Positions 8,883 through 16,630 of a stretch of DNA of 36,012 nt are shown piece by piece; within the stretch, counting starts at the first letter, position 1, and each line of letters opens with the position of its first letter. The stretch comes from Streptococcus pseudopneumoniae (lineage in GTDB: Bacteria; Bacillota; Bacilli; Lactobacillales; Streptococcaceae). Below the pieces are notes generated by a model, which ran no database searches, was not told where the DNA came from, and saw only the letters and a list, made by a program, of their open reading frames with translations. Made by a program: the position numbers and the translations under genes. The stretch is from NCBI RefSeq assembly GCF_001073085.1, contig NZ_JVFV01000020.1, forward strand, positions 1-36,012, in the 5' to 3' direction.

Positions 8883-9425
8883 CTATTCGTCTCCGTCAAA
8901 CAGTCCTTGTAAACCTGCAAAAGGACTATTTTCTTCTTTTTTGACTGCCTGTTGAGCTTGATACTCTTCCTCGGACATGATTTGCCAGTCATTTCCAGAA
9001 ACAAATCCCTGACCGGCTTCTTCCTCAGCTGTTAAGACCTTGATTGGAATATTGAGCAATATATTATCTGAAACACTTTCAGCCAGGTCGATTTCCCCAT
9101 TTTCAATTGGTAAAACCAAGTCATCATCTAGAACTTCTTGGTCCAGTTGATTGGTAGCACCTTCCATAAAGACTTCTGTCACTGGATAAGACTCTTTCAA
9201 TTCTACCGGTTCCATGCTACGACTAGAAGCTAAAACGATTGTATAAGACAATTGATAGTCTAGGAAAAACATACGGTCTTCGTACTGAACCTTTCCTACC
9301 GTAACAATATCTTTTACATCTAAAATTTCTTGATTACGGGCACGCAAGTCAGCTGCTAAGTCTAAAGTCTGCTCAAAGTGCAAGACTTCAGGTTGCTTAC
9401 GAATTTCTTGAATATTTAATTTCAT
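8883..9425 (-). CDS. YceD/DUF177-family protein
   Basis: The 180-residue acidic protein matches the DUF177/YceD family (N-terminal MKLNIQEIRKQPE, then a central FFLDYQLSYTIVLASSRSMEPV segment). In many bacteria this family sits upstream of rpmF (ribosomal protein L32) and is linked to 23S rRNA/large-subunit metabolism; here rpmF is absent and nth follows with no gap. The ATG at 9425 follows ATGGAGGAAGT. The C-terminus is Glu/Gln-rich (EEEYQAQQAVKKEE) and ends FDGDE. The function is not established from this sequence. Confidence 0.85.
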   Translation of the reverse strand: MKLNIQEIRKQPEVLHFEQTLDLAADLRARNQEILDVKDIVTVGKVQYEDRMFFLDYQLSYTIVLASSRSMEPVELKESYPVTEVFMEGATNQLDQEVLDDDLVLPIENGEIDLAESVSDNILLNIPIKVLTAEEEAGQGFVSGNDWQIMSEEEYQAQQAVKKEENSPFAGLQGLFDGDE

Positions 9426-9528
9426 ACTTCCTCCATAAAGATTTACTCACTTGATTATACCATGAAAACACTTAATTTAATCGCTGCAGACCTTGTTTTA
9501 AATATTATTAGTTTTTGATATATTTATT

Positions 9529-9592
9529 ATGACAAATTTATTTTTTGTGCTATACTATAGACATCAATACATGAGCAAAGGAGGACGCTCAT
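9529..9592 (+). promoter_or_regulatory. Promoter and hairpin-displayed ribosome site of the 109-residue gene
   Basis: ATGACA (9529-9534), a 16-base spacer and an extended -10 TGCTATACT (TATACT at 9551-9556) make a plausible promoter. Just ahead of the start codon ATGAGC (9571-9576) and GCTCAT (9587-9592) form a perfect 6-bp stem whose 10-base loop is AAAGGAGGAC, so the Shine-Dalgarno is held in a hairpin loop that ends one base before the ATG. Confidence 0.6.
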
Positions 9593-9922
9593 ATGGAAGA
9601 CAAAGAACTAATCTTAGAAGCTTATCAACTCATTTCCGAGTTAAATAAGGCTTACCAGACCTGCAAACAAGGATTGCCTGATGATCTTCGCTTGCAGCAA
9701 AATATTGACGAGCTACTCAAACAACTTAAAAAGACAGAGAAACTAGATAACTCTATCTTAATTGATCTTGAGAAATTTTACCAACTTACCAGTCTCTTGA
9801 TTGGACTTGGCACACTTAAGCTGAATGAGCAAACTCGCACTGCTTGGCGAAACTATGATAAGTTTCACTACGATCAAGTCAAACACGTTTTGACACTCTA
9901 TGGACCTGTTTTTGGTTTTTAG
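9593..9922 (+). CDS. Small helical protein of unknown function
   Basis: A 109-residue, mostly alpha-helical soluble protein with no signal peptide or membrane segment. It opens MEDKELILEAYQLISELNKA and contains several Leu-rich amphipathic stretches (NIDELLKQLKKTEKL; LEKFYQLTSLLIGLGTL), ending YGPVFGF. I do not recognise a catalytic motif or assign a family with confidence. It has its own promoter and a very strong ribosome site, is divergent from the DUF177-nth pair, and precedes the ABC-F leader. Small helical proteins of this size include bacteriocin immunity-like proteins, but nothing here proves that role. Confidence 0.75.
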   Translation: MEDKELILEAYQLISELNKAYQTCKQGLPDDLRLQQNIDELLKQLKKTEKLDNSILIDLEKFYQLTSLLIGLGTLKLNEQTRTAWRNYDKFHYDQVKHVLTLYGPVFGF

Positions 9923-9946
9923 AAAGATTTGAATTTCTCATTTCTT

Positions 9947-9975
9947 TTGACAAAGTGTTCTAAAAGGTATAAAAT
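9947..9975 (+). promoter_or_regulatory. Promoter of the ABC-F leader transcript
   Basis: Consensus TTGACA (9947-9952), a 17-base spacer and TAAAAT (9970-9975); TATAAA at 9968 is an alternative. The promoter is about 230 bases upstream of the ABC-F start, leaving a long leader. Confidence 0.7.
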
Positions 9976-10006
9976 AAACATAATAATTTTCGGAGGTAAG
10001 GGAGAC

Positions 10007-10018
10007 ATGAACAACTAA
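10007..10018 (+). CDS. Three-codon leader ORF (Met-Asn-Asn)
   Basis: ATG AAC AAC TAA preceded by CGGAGGTAAGGGAGAC, in which the GGAGG at 9992-9996 is a near-perfect Shine-Dalgarno. A ribosome site this strong on a three-codon frame in a non-coding leader is best explained as a regulatory upstream ORF. Very short leader ORFs of this kind are known upstream of ABC-F resistance genes in Firmicutes. Confidence 0.6.
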   Translation: MNN

Positions 10019-10019
10019 G

Positions 10020-10164
10020 TCTATCAAATAAAAAACCTTTATTTAGTAGATCTTGTTTCTGTCTCTTTTTGTGCGCTCTTTTTTCTGCTGCTTTTTCAGC
10101 CCTTTTAAAAGAGGATTTTTTGACATAAATGATTAGCTCTACTAGGTAAGGTAGAGCTATTTTT
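10020..10164 (+). promoter_or_regulatory. Putative ribosome-mediated attenuator of the ABC-F gene
   Basis: Segment 1 (TCTATCAAATAAA, 10020-10032) starts right after the leader ORF stop and pairs with segment 2 (TTTATTTAGTAGA, 10038-10050) over 13 positions with one mismatch and one G-T wobble. Segment 2 can instead pair through TAGTAGA (10044-10050) with segment 3 (TCTACTA, 10138-10144). Segment 3 belongs to the left arm and loop of a terminator, TAGCTCTAC/GTAGAGCTA (10134-10142, 10151-10159), followed by five T. A ribosome stalled on the leader ORF would cover segment 1 and favour read-through. Confidence 0.6.
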
Positions 10165-10201
10165 ATAATAACATCAAAATGATAGAAAGAGGGTACACTA
10201 G

Positions 10202-11728
10202 ATGATACAAATTCACAAGCTAACTATTACTCATAACAAGGATTTACGCAATCTCGTCTCAGACTTAACTATGGTCATTCGAGAAGGAGAAAAGGTTGCC
10301 ATTATTGGCGAAGAAGGAAATGGAAAATCAACCTTACTTAAAACTTTAATGGGAGAAAAATTAGCTGATTTCTCTATCAAGGGAGAAATCCAGTCTGACC
10401 TTCAGTCCATGGCCTACATTCCCCAACATCTCCCTGAAGACCTGAAGAAAAAATCTTTACAGGACTACTTCTTTTTGGATTCTACTGAATTAGTCTACAG
10501 TATCCTCTATCGTTTGGCTGAGGAGTTGCATTTTGATAGCGACCGTTTTGCTAGCAACCAAGAAATTGGGAGTCTATCGGGGGGCGAAGCTTTGAAAATT
10601 CAGCTCATCCATGAGTTAGCAAAACCCTTTGAGGTTCTATTTTTAGATGAACCTTCAAATGACCTAGACCTTGAGACGGTTGATTGGCTAAAAAAGCAAG
10701 TTCAGAAGATTGGGCAGACCGTTATTTTCATTTCTCATGATGAAGACTTCCTCTCTCAAACGGCAGACACCATTATCCACTTGCGACTGGTCAAGCATCG
10801 AAAGGAGGCTGAAACTCTAGTTGAACATTTAGACTATGATCACTATAGTGAACAGAGAAAGGCTCATTTTGCCAGACAAAGCCAGCAAGCTGCTAACGAC
10901 CAGAGAGCCTATGACAAAACCATGGAAAAACACCGCAGAGTCAAGCAAAATGTCGAAACTGCCTTGCGAAATACTAAAAATGATGTTGCTGGGCGCCTAT
11001 TAGCCAAAAAGATGAAAAATGTTCTTTCTCAAGAAAAACGCTACGAAAAAGTAGCTCAGTCCATGACCCAAAAGCCACTTGAAGAGGAAGAAATCCAACT
11101 TTTCTTTTCAGATATAGAGCCATTAGCAGCTTCTAAAGTCTTACTTCGACTGGAAAAGGAGACTTTATCCATTGGCCAACGAATTTTGTCTCAAAAACTC
11201 CAACTAACTGTTTGGGGGCAAGATAAAATCGGCATCATCGGTCCCAATGGAGTTGGCAAATCGACTCTGTTAGCCAAGTTGCAGCAACTACTAAGCGACA
11301 AAAGAGAGATTTCGCTTGGATTTATGCCACAAGATTACCAAGAAACATTGAATTTGGATCTATCTCCAGTAGAATTTCTTAGCCAAACTGGACACAAGGA
11401 GGAAATACAGAAAATCCAATCTCACTTAGCCAGTCTTAATTTCAGCTATCCAGAGATGCACCACCAAATCCACTCCTTATCTGGAGGTCAACAAGGTAAA
11501 CTCCTTCTTTTGAATTTAGTGCTGCGAAAACCAAACTTTCTCCTTCTAGATGAACCGACACGAAATTTTTCTCCAACTTCTCAACCAGAAATCAGAAAAC
11601 TCTTTGCCTCTTATCCCGGCGGTCTGATCACTGTTTCGCATGATCGACGTTTCTTAAAAGAAGTCTGTACGAATATCTATCGTTTGACAGAACATGGTTT
11701 GGAAATCGTTGATTTGCAAGATTTATAA
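10202..11728 (+). CDS. ABC-F family ATPase (ribosome-protection or translation factor type)
   Basis: The 508-residue protein has two fused ABC domains and no membrane segment, so it is an ABC-F protein rather than a transporter. Domain 1 has a Walker A GEEGNGKST (36-44), LSGGE (125-129) and Walker B LFLDEPSNDLD (146-156). A charged helical linker covers about 190-300 (the region that reaches the peptidyl-transferase centre in resistance ABC-Fs). Domain 2 has GPNGVGKST (347-355), LSGGQ (426-430) and LLLDEP (447-452). Both catalytic glutamates (150, 451) are present, but after the second one the usual TNHLD is replaced by TRNFSP. The start follows GAAAGAGGGTACACTAG. The attenuator-like leader suggests antibiotic-inducible expression; the drug class cannot be read from sequence. 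Confidence 0.85.
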   Translation: MIQIHKLTITHNKDLRNLVSDLTMVIREGEKVAIIGEEGNGKSTLLKTLMGEKLADFSIKGEIQSDLQSMAYIPQHLPEDLKKKSLQDYFFLDSTELVYSILYRLAEELHFDSDRFASNQEIGSLSGGEALKIQLIHELAKPFEVLFLDEPSNDLDLETVDWLKKQVQKIGQTVIFISHDEDFLSQTADTIIHLRLVKHRKEAETLVEHLDYDHYSEQRKAHFARQSQQAANDQRAYDKTMEKHRRVKQNVETALRNTKNDVAGRLLAKKMKNVLSQEKRYEKVAQSMTQKPLEEEEIQLFFSDIEPLAASKVLLRLEKETLSIGQRILSQKLQLTVWGQDKIGIIGPNGVGKSTLLAKLQQLLSDKREISLGFMPQDYQETLNLDLSPVEFLSQTGHKEEIQKIQSHLASLNFSYPEMHHQIHSLSGGQQGKLLLLNLVLRKPNFLLLDEPTRNFSPTSQPEIRKLFASYPGGLITVSHDRRFLKEVCTNIYRLTEHGLEIVDLQDL

Positions 11729-11745
11729 ACGTAGAAAATCTCAAA

Positions 11746-11774
11746 AATCCAGAGGAAAAGCTCTGGATTCTTTT
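11746..11774 (+). terminator. Bidirectional terminator between the ABC-F gene and htpX
   Basis: AATCCAGAG/CTCTGGATT is a perfect 9-bp stem with a six-base loop, flanked by CTTTT on the right and an A-run on the left. It serves both convergent genes and overlaps the htpX stop codon. Confidence 0.85.
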
Positions 11775-12672
11775 ACATATGTTGCAAACGTTCAATCCGT
11801 TCTGAGATTGGCGGATGGGTATAAAAGAGTTTTTGTAACCCACCTCGTTTTTGAGGATCGTTGATGTAAAGTGCACTGCTAGCATCATCTACATGATGGC
11901 TCATGGGTTTACTATTGTCCAACTTACGTAGAGCATTAATCATCCCTTGAGGATTACGAGTCAACTCTACACTGGAAGCATCTGCTAAAAATTCTCGTTG
12001 ACGAGAGATGGCTAGTTGTACCAAAGTTGCTGCTAGGGGAGCCAAAACAATTGCTAGGAGAGAAACAACTAGCATAATAATTTCAAGTCCACCACTATCA
12101 CGGTCATCACTTCTACGGCCACGGTCTGCACCACCCCACCACATCATGCGTCCAGCCATACTTGATAAAAGTGTAATGGCACTGGCAAGGGCAACCGCAA
12201 TAGTAGAAATCCGAATATCATAGTTACGAATGTGACTGACTTCATGGCCTATAACCGCTTCTAGCTCTTCACGATTCATAACCGCTAAGAGTCCTGAAGT
12301 TGCTGCGACCGCTGCATTTTGAGGATTTGAACCTGTTGCAAAGGCATTTAAGCTGGCATCATCGATGATGAAGACACGTGGCATAGGAATTTGCGCCACC
12401 ATAGCCATATCTTCAACAACATGATAAAGAGTTGGTGCGGTCTGCTCATTCACCTCACGAGCACCATTCATACTCATGACTATCTCTGTCGATTGAAAAA
12501 TCATGGACAAGGCATAGATAAAGCCGATAATCAGAGCGATAACTAAGCCACCAAGACCAGACCGCATAAAGAGGTAACCAACTGCATATCCAACCAAAGC
12601 CAAAAGTAAAAAGAATACTAGTAGTAAAATCCAAGTTCTTCGCTTATTACTCGCGATTTGATCATACAACAT
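11773..12672 (-). CDS. htpX: Membrane zinc metalloprotease HtpX
   Basis: HtpX is an M48B membrane protease that degrades misfolded membrane proteins. The catalytic HEVSH is at residues 143-147 ([11 protein letters not shown]), with a downstream zinc-ligand region [12 protein letters not shown]. Two N-terminal membrane helices (about 15-55) and two central ones (about 150-220) are visible. I start at the ATG at 12672 ([12 protein letters not shown]), giving 299 residues, the usual length, with TTTAGGTGA as ribosome site; a GTG three codons upstream is in frame but less likely. The lemA stop lies one base before this ATG, so the pair is probably translationally coupled. Confidence 0.95.
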   Translation of the reverse strand: MLYDQIASNKRRTWILLLVFFLLLALVGYAVGYLFMRSGLGGLVIALIIGFIYALSMIFQSTEIVMSMNGAREVNEQTAPTLYHVVEDMAMVAQIPMPRVFIIDDASLNAFATGSNPQNAAVAATSGLLAVMNREELEAVIGHEVSHIRNYDIRISTIAVALASAITLLSSMAGRMMWWGGADRGRRSDDRDSGGLEIIMLVVSLLAIVLAPLAATLVQLAISRQREFLADASSVELTRNPQGMINALRKLDNSKPMSHHVDDASSALYINDPQKRGGLQKLFYTHPPISERIERLQHM

Positions 12673-12673
12673 C

Positions 12674-13237
12674 CTAGTCACCTAAACCACTAAAATCGAC
12701 TTTAGGTACTGCCTTTTCCTCTTCAGGAGTTTGAAGGAAATCAGCGACTTTAAAACCAAAAAGTCCTGAAACTAGATTACTTGGGAAAGTCTCCAATTTA
12801 ACATTATAGTTGCTAACAACACTATTGTAGAGTTGGCGAGAGTAAGAAATTTTATTTTCAGTATTGGTCAACTCCTCTTGCAATTTAACAAAGTTGGCAC
12901 TGGCTTTCAAATCTGGATAGCTTTCTGCAACAGCAAAGATACCTGAAACCTGACGTGTAAGAGCATCACTAGCCTTCATAGCTTCTGCTGGTGAAGTTGC
13001 TGCAGCTACTTGATTACGAAGTTCTGCAACTTTTTCAAGAGTTGAACCTTCATACTTTGCATATCCCTTCACGGTCTCAATCAAGTTTGGCAAGAGATCA
13101 TTACGACGTTTCAACTGAACATCAATCTGACTCCATGCCTCCTTAGTTTGCATGCGATTTTTAACCAAACCGTTATAACTAACAATTACAAAAATAACAA
13201 TAAGAGCAAGAACTCCAAGAATAATCCAAGTCATCAT
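12674..13237 (-). CDS. lemA: LemA family membrane-anchored protein
   Basis: 187 residues: one N-terminal membrane helix (about 3-20, [16 protein letters not shown]) followed by an extracytoplasmic helical LemA domain ([48 protein letters not shown]). LemA proteins are widespread and often paired with htpX; their role is not well defined. The start is either of two adjacent ATGs (13237 or 13234) after GAAAGGAATTAT; the second would give the common MTWIILG start. The promoter candidate is an extended -10 TGATATACT on the minus strand (13268-13276), in the divergent gap with rsmG. Confidence 0.93.
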   Translation of the reverse strand: MMTWIILGVLALIVIFVIVSYNGLVKNRMQTKEAWSQIDVQLKRRNDLLPNLIETVKGYAKYEGSTLEKVAELRNQVAAATSPAEAMKASDALTRQVSGIFAVAESYPDLKASANFVKLQEELTNTENKISYSRQLYNSVVSNYNVKLETFPSNLVSGLFGFKVADFLQTPEEEKAVPKVDFSGLGD

Positions 13238-13328
13238 ATAATTCCTTTCTGCTTTTAGATTAGTACCAGTATATCAAATTTCCATCTTTTTGTGGTAAAA
13301 TAAGATGATACTAAAGAAGGAAACTACT

Positions 13329-14042
13329 ATGAAACCAGAAACATTTTATCAACTGATAGCTGAACAAAATATCCATCTTTCTGACCAGCAAAAAGTTCAA
13401 TTTGAGCGTTATTTCGAACTCTTAGTCGAGTGGAACCAAAAAATCAACCTGACTGCCATTACTGAAAAGGAAGAGGTTTACCTTAAACACTTTTATGATT
13501 CCATCGCTCCTATCCTACAAGGGTTGATAGAAAACCAACCCATTAAACTCTTAGACATCGGTGCTGGAGCAGGTTTTCCTAGCCTTCCTATGAAGATCAT
13601 CTATCATCAGCTAGATGTAACCATCATTGATTCACTCAATAAGCGCATTAACTTCCTTCAACTTCTGGCTGAGGAGCTTGATTTAGAAGGGGTTCATTTC
13701 TACCATGGACGCGCCGAAGACTTTGCCCAAGACAAGAACTTCCGTGCCCAATTCGACATTGTGACAGCTCGTGCAGTTGCTCGCATGCAAGTTCTCTCAG
13801 AGTTAACTATTCCCTACTTAAAAGTTGGTGGAAAATTGCTTGCACTCAAGGCTAGCAATGCACCTGAGGAATTAACTGAAGCTAAAAATGCCCTCAATCT
13901 TCTCTTTAGTAAGGTTGAAGAAAACCTCAGTTACACACTTCCTAACGGAGACCCTCGCTACATTACTATTGTCGAGAAGAAAAAAGAAACTCCAAACAAA
14001 TATCCACGTAAGGCTGGCATGCCTAATAAACGCCCGCTATAG
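13329..14042 (+). CDS. rsmG: 16S rRNA m7G527 methyltransferase RsmG (GidB)
   Basis: The 237-residue cytosolic enzyme methylates G527 of 16S rRNA using S-adenosylmethionine; its loss gives low-level streptomycin resistance in several species. The SAM-binding loop [14 protein letters not shown] spans about 74-87, preceded by [12 protein letters not shown], and a second family motif, DIVTARAVA, follows. I choose the ATG at 13329 (MKPETFYQL) with AAGAAGGAAACTACT before it, rather than the in-frame ATG 24 bases upstream. It ends GMPNKRPL, as in the family, and is divergent from lemA. Confidence 0.96.
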   Translation: MKPETFYQLIAEQNIHLSDQQKVQFERYFELLVEWNQKINLTAITEKEEVYLKHFYDSIAPILQGLIENQPIKLLDIGAGAGFPSLPMKIIYHQLDVTIIDSLNKRINFLQLLAEELDLEGVHFYHGRAEDFAQDKNFRAQFDIVTARAVARMQVLSELTIPYLKVGGKLLALKASNAPEELTEAKNALNLLFSKVEENLSYTLPNGDPRYITIVEKKKETPNKYPRKAGMPNKRPL

Positions 14043-14069
14043 AAAGATTAAAAAATCTGCAAACTCACA

Positions 14070-14216
14070 CCTCGCTTTCTTATTTCAAGGCTCGGAAAAA
14101 AATGATTTACAAAATCATACCTCGCTCTCTCATTTCAAGGCTCAGGAAAAAATGATTTACAAAATCTGCCTCGCTTTTTTGTTTCTCGGCTCGGGAAAAA
14201 TTCGTTTACAAAACGA
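14070..14216 (+). repeat. Three-copy tandem repeat of about 50 bp downstream of rsmG
   Basis: Units start at the CCTCGCT at 14070, 14120 and 14169, with periods of 50 and 49 bases. Each runs CCTCGCT, a T-rich stretch, GGCTC, an A-run, then a TTTACAAAA-type sequence. Copies differ at several positions, so the array is old or degenerate. There are no spacers or conserved palindromic units, so it is not a CRISPR. The TTTACA of the third copy forms the -35 of the pyrP promoter. With the promoter and attenuator it accounts for the 348-base gap up to pyrP. Confidence 0.8.
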
Positions 14217-14233
14217 ATTTTTTCTGCTATACT
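14205..14233 (+). promoter_or_regulatory. Promoter of pyrP
   Basis: TTTACA (14205-14210), a spacer of exactly 17 bases and the extended -10 TGCTATACT (TATACT at 14228-14233). Transcription would start near 14240, just before the PyrR hairpin. Confidence 0.75.
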
Positions 14234-14255
14234 ATCCTAAGCAAAGGTTTTTAAT

Positions 14256-14367
14256 GTCATCCTGTGAGGTGACGAAAGCGCAGATTTATATAAATTTTTA
14301 AAAGATAGCTATTTTTTAAAAAGTCTTACTCTGAGGGCCTATTGCTGCAAAATAATGGGCTCTTTTT
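14256..14367 (+). promoter_or_regulatory. PyrR attenuator of pyrP
   Basis: The hairpin GTCATC-CTGTGA-GGTGAC (14256-14273) has the PyrR CNGNGA loop and the upstream TTTTAAT context shared with the carB leaders. It is followed 60 bases later by an imperfect stem (CCTATT/AATGGG with GAG/CTC below, 14332-14361) and a TCTTTTTT tract, a candidate terminator. The pyrP ribosome site lies immediately beyond. This supports the permease being a uracil transporter under PyrR control. Confidence 0.75.
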
Positions 14368-14390
14368 TGGTGCCCAAAAGTGAGGTATTT

Positions 14391-15674
14391 ATGAAACAAG
14401 AATCAACTGTTGATTTGTTATTAGACGTCGACCAACGTCCTTCTGCTGGCAAGGGTATTCTTCTCAGCTTCCAGCACGTATTCGCCATGTTTGGTGCTAC
14501 TATCTTGGTACCTTTAATCTTGGGAATGCCTGTGTCTGTTGCCCTTTTTGCATCAGGTGTAGGAACACTCATTTACATGGTTTGTACTGGCTTTAAAGTT
14601 CCAGTTTATCTGGGTTCTTCTTTTGCCTTTATCACAGCTATGTCACTTGCCATGAAAGAAATGGGTGGCGATGTATCTGCCGCTCAAACTGGAGTTATTC
14701 TTACAGGTTTTGTCTATGTCCTTGTTGCTGCAAGTGTTCGCTTTGCAGGTACAAAGTGGATCGACAAACTCTTACCTCCAATCATTATCGGTCCTATGAT
14801 CATCGTTATCGGTCTTGGACTTGCTAATTCAGCTGTTACCAACGCTGGTCTTGTAGCGGACGGAAATTGGAAAAACGCTCTTGTAGCCGTTGTTACTTTC
14901 TTGATTGCTGCCTTTATTAATACAAAAGGAAAAGGCTTCTTACGAATCATCCCATTCCTATTTGCCATTATCGGTGGTTACCTCTTTTCCCTAGCACTTG
15001 GATTGGTTGACTTCACTCCTGTTCTTGAAGCAAACTGGTTTGAAATCCCTGGTTTCTACCTACCGTTCAATACAGGTGGTGCCTTCAAACAATACGACCT
15101 TTACTTCGGCCCTGAAACGATTGCCATCTTACCAATCGCAATCGTAACCATTTCTGAACATATCGGAGACCATACCGTTTTAAGTCAAATCTGTGGACGC
15201 CAATTCTTGAAAGAACCTGGTCTACACCGTACTCTTCTTGGTGATGGTATCGCAACTTCAGTTTCTGCCTTCCTTGGTGGACCAGCCAATACAACTTACG
15301 GTGAAAATACAGGGGTTATCGGTATGACTCGTATCGCTTCTGTCTCAGTTATCCGTAACGCTGCCTTTATCGCAATTGCCCTTAGCTTCCTTGGTAAATT
15401 TACTGCCTTGATTTCAACAATTCCAAACGCTGTACTTGGTGGTATGTCTATCCTTCTTTACGGGGTTATCGCAAGTAACGGTTTGAAAGTCTTGATCAAA
15501 GAACGTGTTGACTTTAGCCAAATGCGTAACCTTATCATCGCTAGTGCTATGTTGGTGCTTGGACTTGGTGGAGCAATCCTTAAACTTGGTCCAGTTACCC
15601 TTTCAGGTACTGCCCTATCAGCTATGACAGGTATCATCCTAAACTTAATCTTGCCATACGAAAACAAAGACTAA
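14391..15674 (+). CDS. pyrP: Uracil permease (NCS2/NAT family)
   Basis: The 427-residue polytopic membrane protein of the nucleobase:cation symporter-2 family probably imports uracil by proton symport. It has about 12-14 hydrophobic segments; the family motifs GLLxxP-like LLPPIIIGPMIIVIGLGLA and the substrate-site region AIVTISEHIGDHTVLS are visible, then GPANTTYGENTGVI. I start at the ATG at 14391 (MKQESTVDLLLDVDQRPSAG), preceded by AAAAGTGAGGTATTT; an in-frame ATG at 14355 lies inside the terminator hairpin and is rejected. The PyrR-type leader favours uracil over xanthine as substrate. It is monocistronic with its own terminator. Confidence 0.93.
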   Translation: MKQESTVDLLLDVDQRPSAGKGILLSFQHVFAMFGATILVPLILGMPVSVALFASGVGTLIYMVCTGFKVPVYLGSSFAFITAMSLAMKEMGGDVSAAQTGVILTGFVYVLVAASVRFAGTKWIDKLLPPIIIGPMIIVIGLGLANSAVTNAGLVADGNWKNALVAVVTFLIAAFINTKGKGFLRIIPFLFAIIGGYLFSLALGLVDFTPVLEANWFEIPGFYLPFNTGGAFKQYDLYFGPETIAILPIAIVTISEHIGDHTVLSQICGRQFLKEPGLHRTLLGDGIATSVSAFLGGPANTTYGENTGVIGMTRIASVSVIRNAAFIAIALSFLGKFTALISTIPNAVLGGMSILLYGVIASNGLKVLIKERVDFSQMRNLIIASAMLVLGLGGAILKLGPVTLSGTALSAMTGIILNLILPYENKD

Positions 15675-15692
15675 TCCATATAGAATCAACAA

Positions 15693-15725
15693 GAGGTCGG
15701 GACCAAAATCCCGACCTCAATTTTT
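15693..15725 (+). terminator. Terminator of pyrP
   Basis: Perfect 10-bp stem GAGGTCGGGA/TCCCGACCTC with a six-base loop, then AATTTTTAT. Confidence 0.9.
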
Positions 15726-15805
15726 ATTCACAAGAAGACTTTGATACAGTTACTCATTGGACTGTTGTCAAAAAATTTGATTTCTCAATTTCCTGTCCTA
15801 AATCC

Positions 15806-16515
15806 CTAATTTCCCCAAGCAATTAAGAGATACAAGAGACTTGAACCAAACATATCTGCAAGAGCATGCATGATAAAGAATGGGAGTAAATTCTTGACCA
15901 CATACTTGTACAAGAAATAATATAGGTATGGAAAGAAATTCGTATAATTACAGAATATACTAGAACCAGCCACTGATGCTTTTCTTTTACTGAAGTCAGC
16001 AATCCCAAGAAGAAAAATTCTTCATAAAAACCATTTAGAAGAGCATAACCAATGGCCATTGGCGTCAAAACCATAAATTTTCGAATGATTTCCATGGAAT
16101 CTATAAAAGGGATCAACTGAGGATTAGAATAATTGTACTCACCACTGAGGGTTGTTACAATATCACCGAATATCCCAACTACAGCAAAGATAAGGGGAAC
16201 CCAAATTAAAACAGACCAGCTCCAACGTATAGGAAGCTGTTTAAAATCATAATTTCGAATCACAAGATAAAGGAAGGTAATCCCTAACATCATCAATTGA
16301 AAAGTAAAATTACTAGAATAGGCCGCCCCGTAACTAGCTACATTTGTCCTAGTTTCTGCGACGCTAGTAAGAGTTGAAGGCGATAAACTCTCCATAAATT
16401 GCTGGGTAGAACGAATGATAAACTCTCCAAACATTAAAACAGTGATGATGAGGATATCGAACCATTTTAAGCATCTTAGAGGTTTAGCAGGATTAATACT
16501 TTGTAGCAAATTCAT
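15806..16515 (-). pseudogene. CPBP-family membrane protein, frameshifted near the C-terminus
   Basis: The intact N-terminal part is a polytopic protein of the CPBP (CAAX protease / bacteriocin-processing) family, with motif 1 as FYEEFFFLGLL (the usual EExxxR Arg is Leu) and motif 2 as SFHTY. Right after SFHTY the open frame turns into nonsense-like sequence (IISCTSMWSRIY...) and stops at 15823. In another frame the minus strand continues with a convincing family ending: LYYFLYKYVVKNLLPFFIMH, the motif-3-like HALADM, then LLYLLIAWGN and a TAG at 15806-15808. The expected segment between SFHTY and LYYF also looks shortened, pointing to a small out-of-frame deletion. The start at 16515 has AAGGAGGAAAT. 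As sequenced, the protein would lose motif 3. Confidence 0.8.
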
Positions 16516-16596
16516 ATTTCCTCCTTATCTTTAAATGTATGAATTGATTATAAACATTCATTCTTAAAGTTATATGAACCAACTTGCTAGAAGATT

Positions 16597-16626
16597 AAAA
16601 ACCAGCCTTATCAAAGACTGGTTTAA
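16597..16626 (-). terminator. Terminator of the cppA-hydrolase-EamA operon
   Basis: AAACCAG/CTGGTTT stem (16599-16605, 16618-16624) followed on the minus strand by TTTTTAAT, just past the EamA stop. Confidence 0.7.
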
Positions 16627-16630
16627 TCCA

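Noticed and set aside
10081..10130. Additional leader peptide in the ABC-F leader downstream of the three-codon ORF
   Set aside because: The stretch is T-rich with no ATG behind a ribosome site; nothing supports translation there.
14070..14216. Possible short CRISPR-like array
   Set aside because: The units are tandem and degenerate with no variable spacers, and no cas gene is present.
13888..14301. A 137-codon plus-strand frame overlapping the end of rsmG and the tandem repeats
   Set aside because: No ribosome site; composition follows the 50-bp repeats and the pyrP leader; it crosses the pyrP promoter and PyrR hairpin.
14355..14390. Upstream ATG for pyrP
   Set aside because: It lies within the attenuator terminator, and the ATG at 14391 has its own ribosome site and the better family start.
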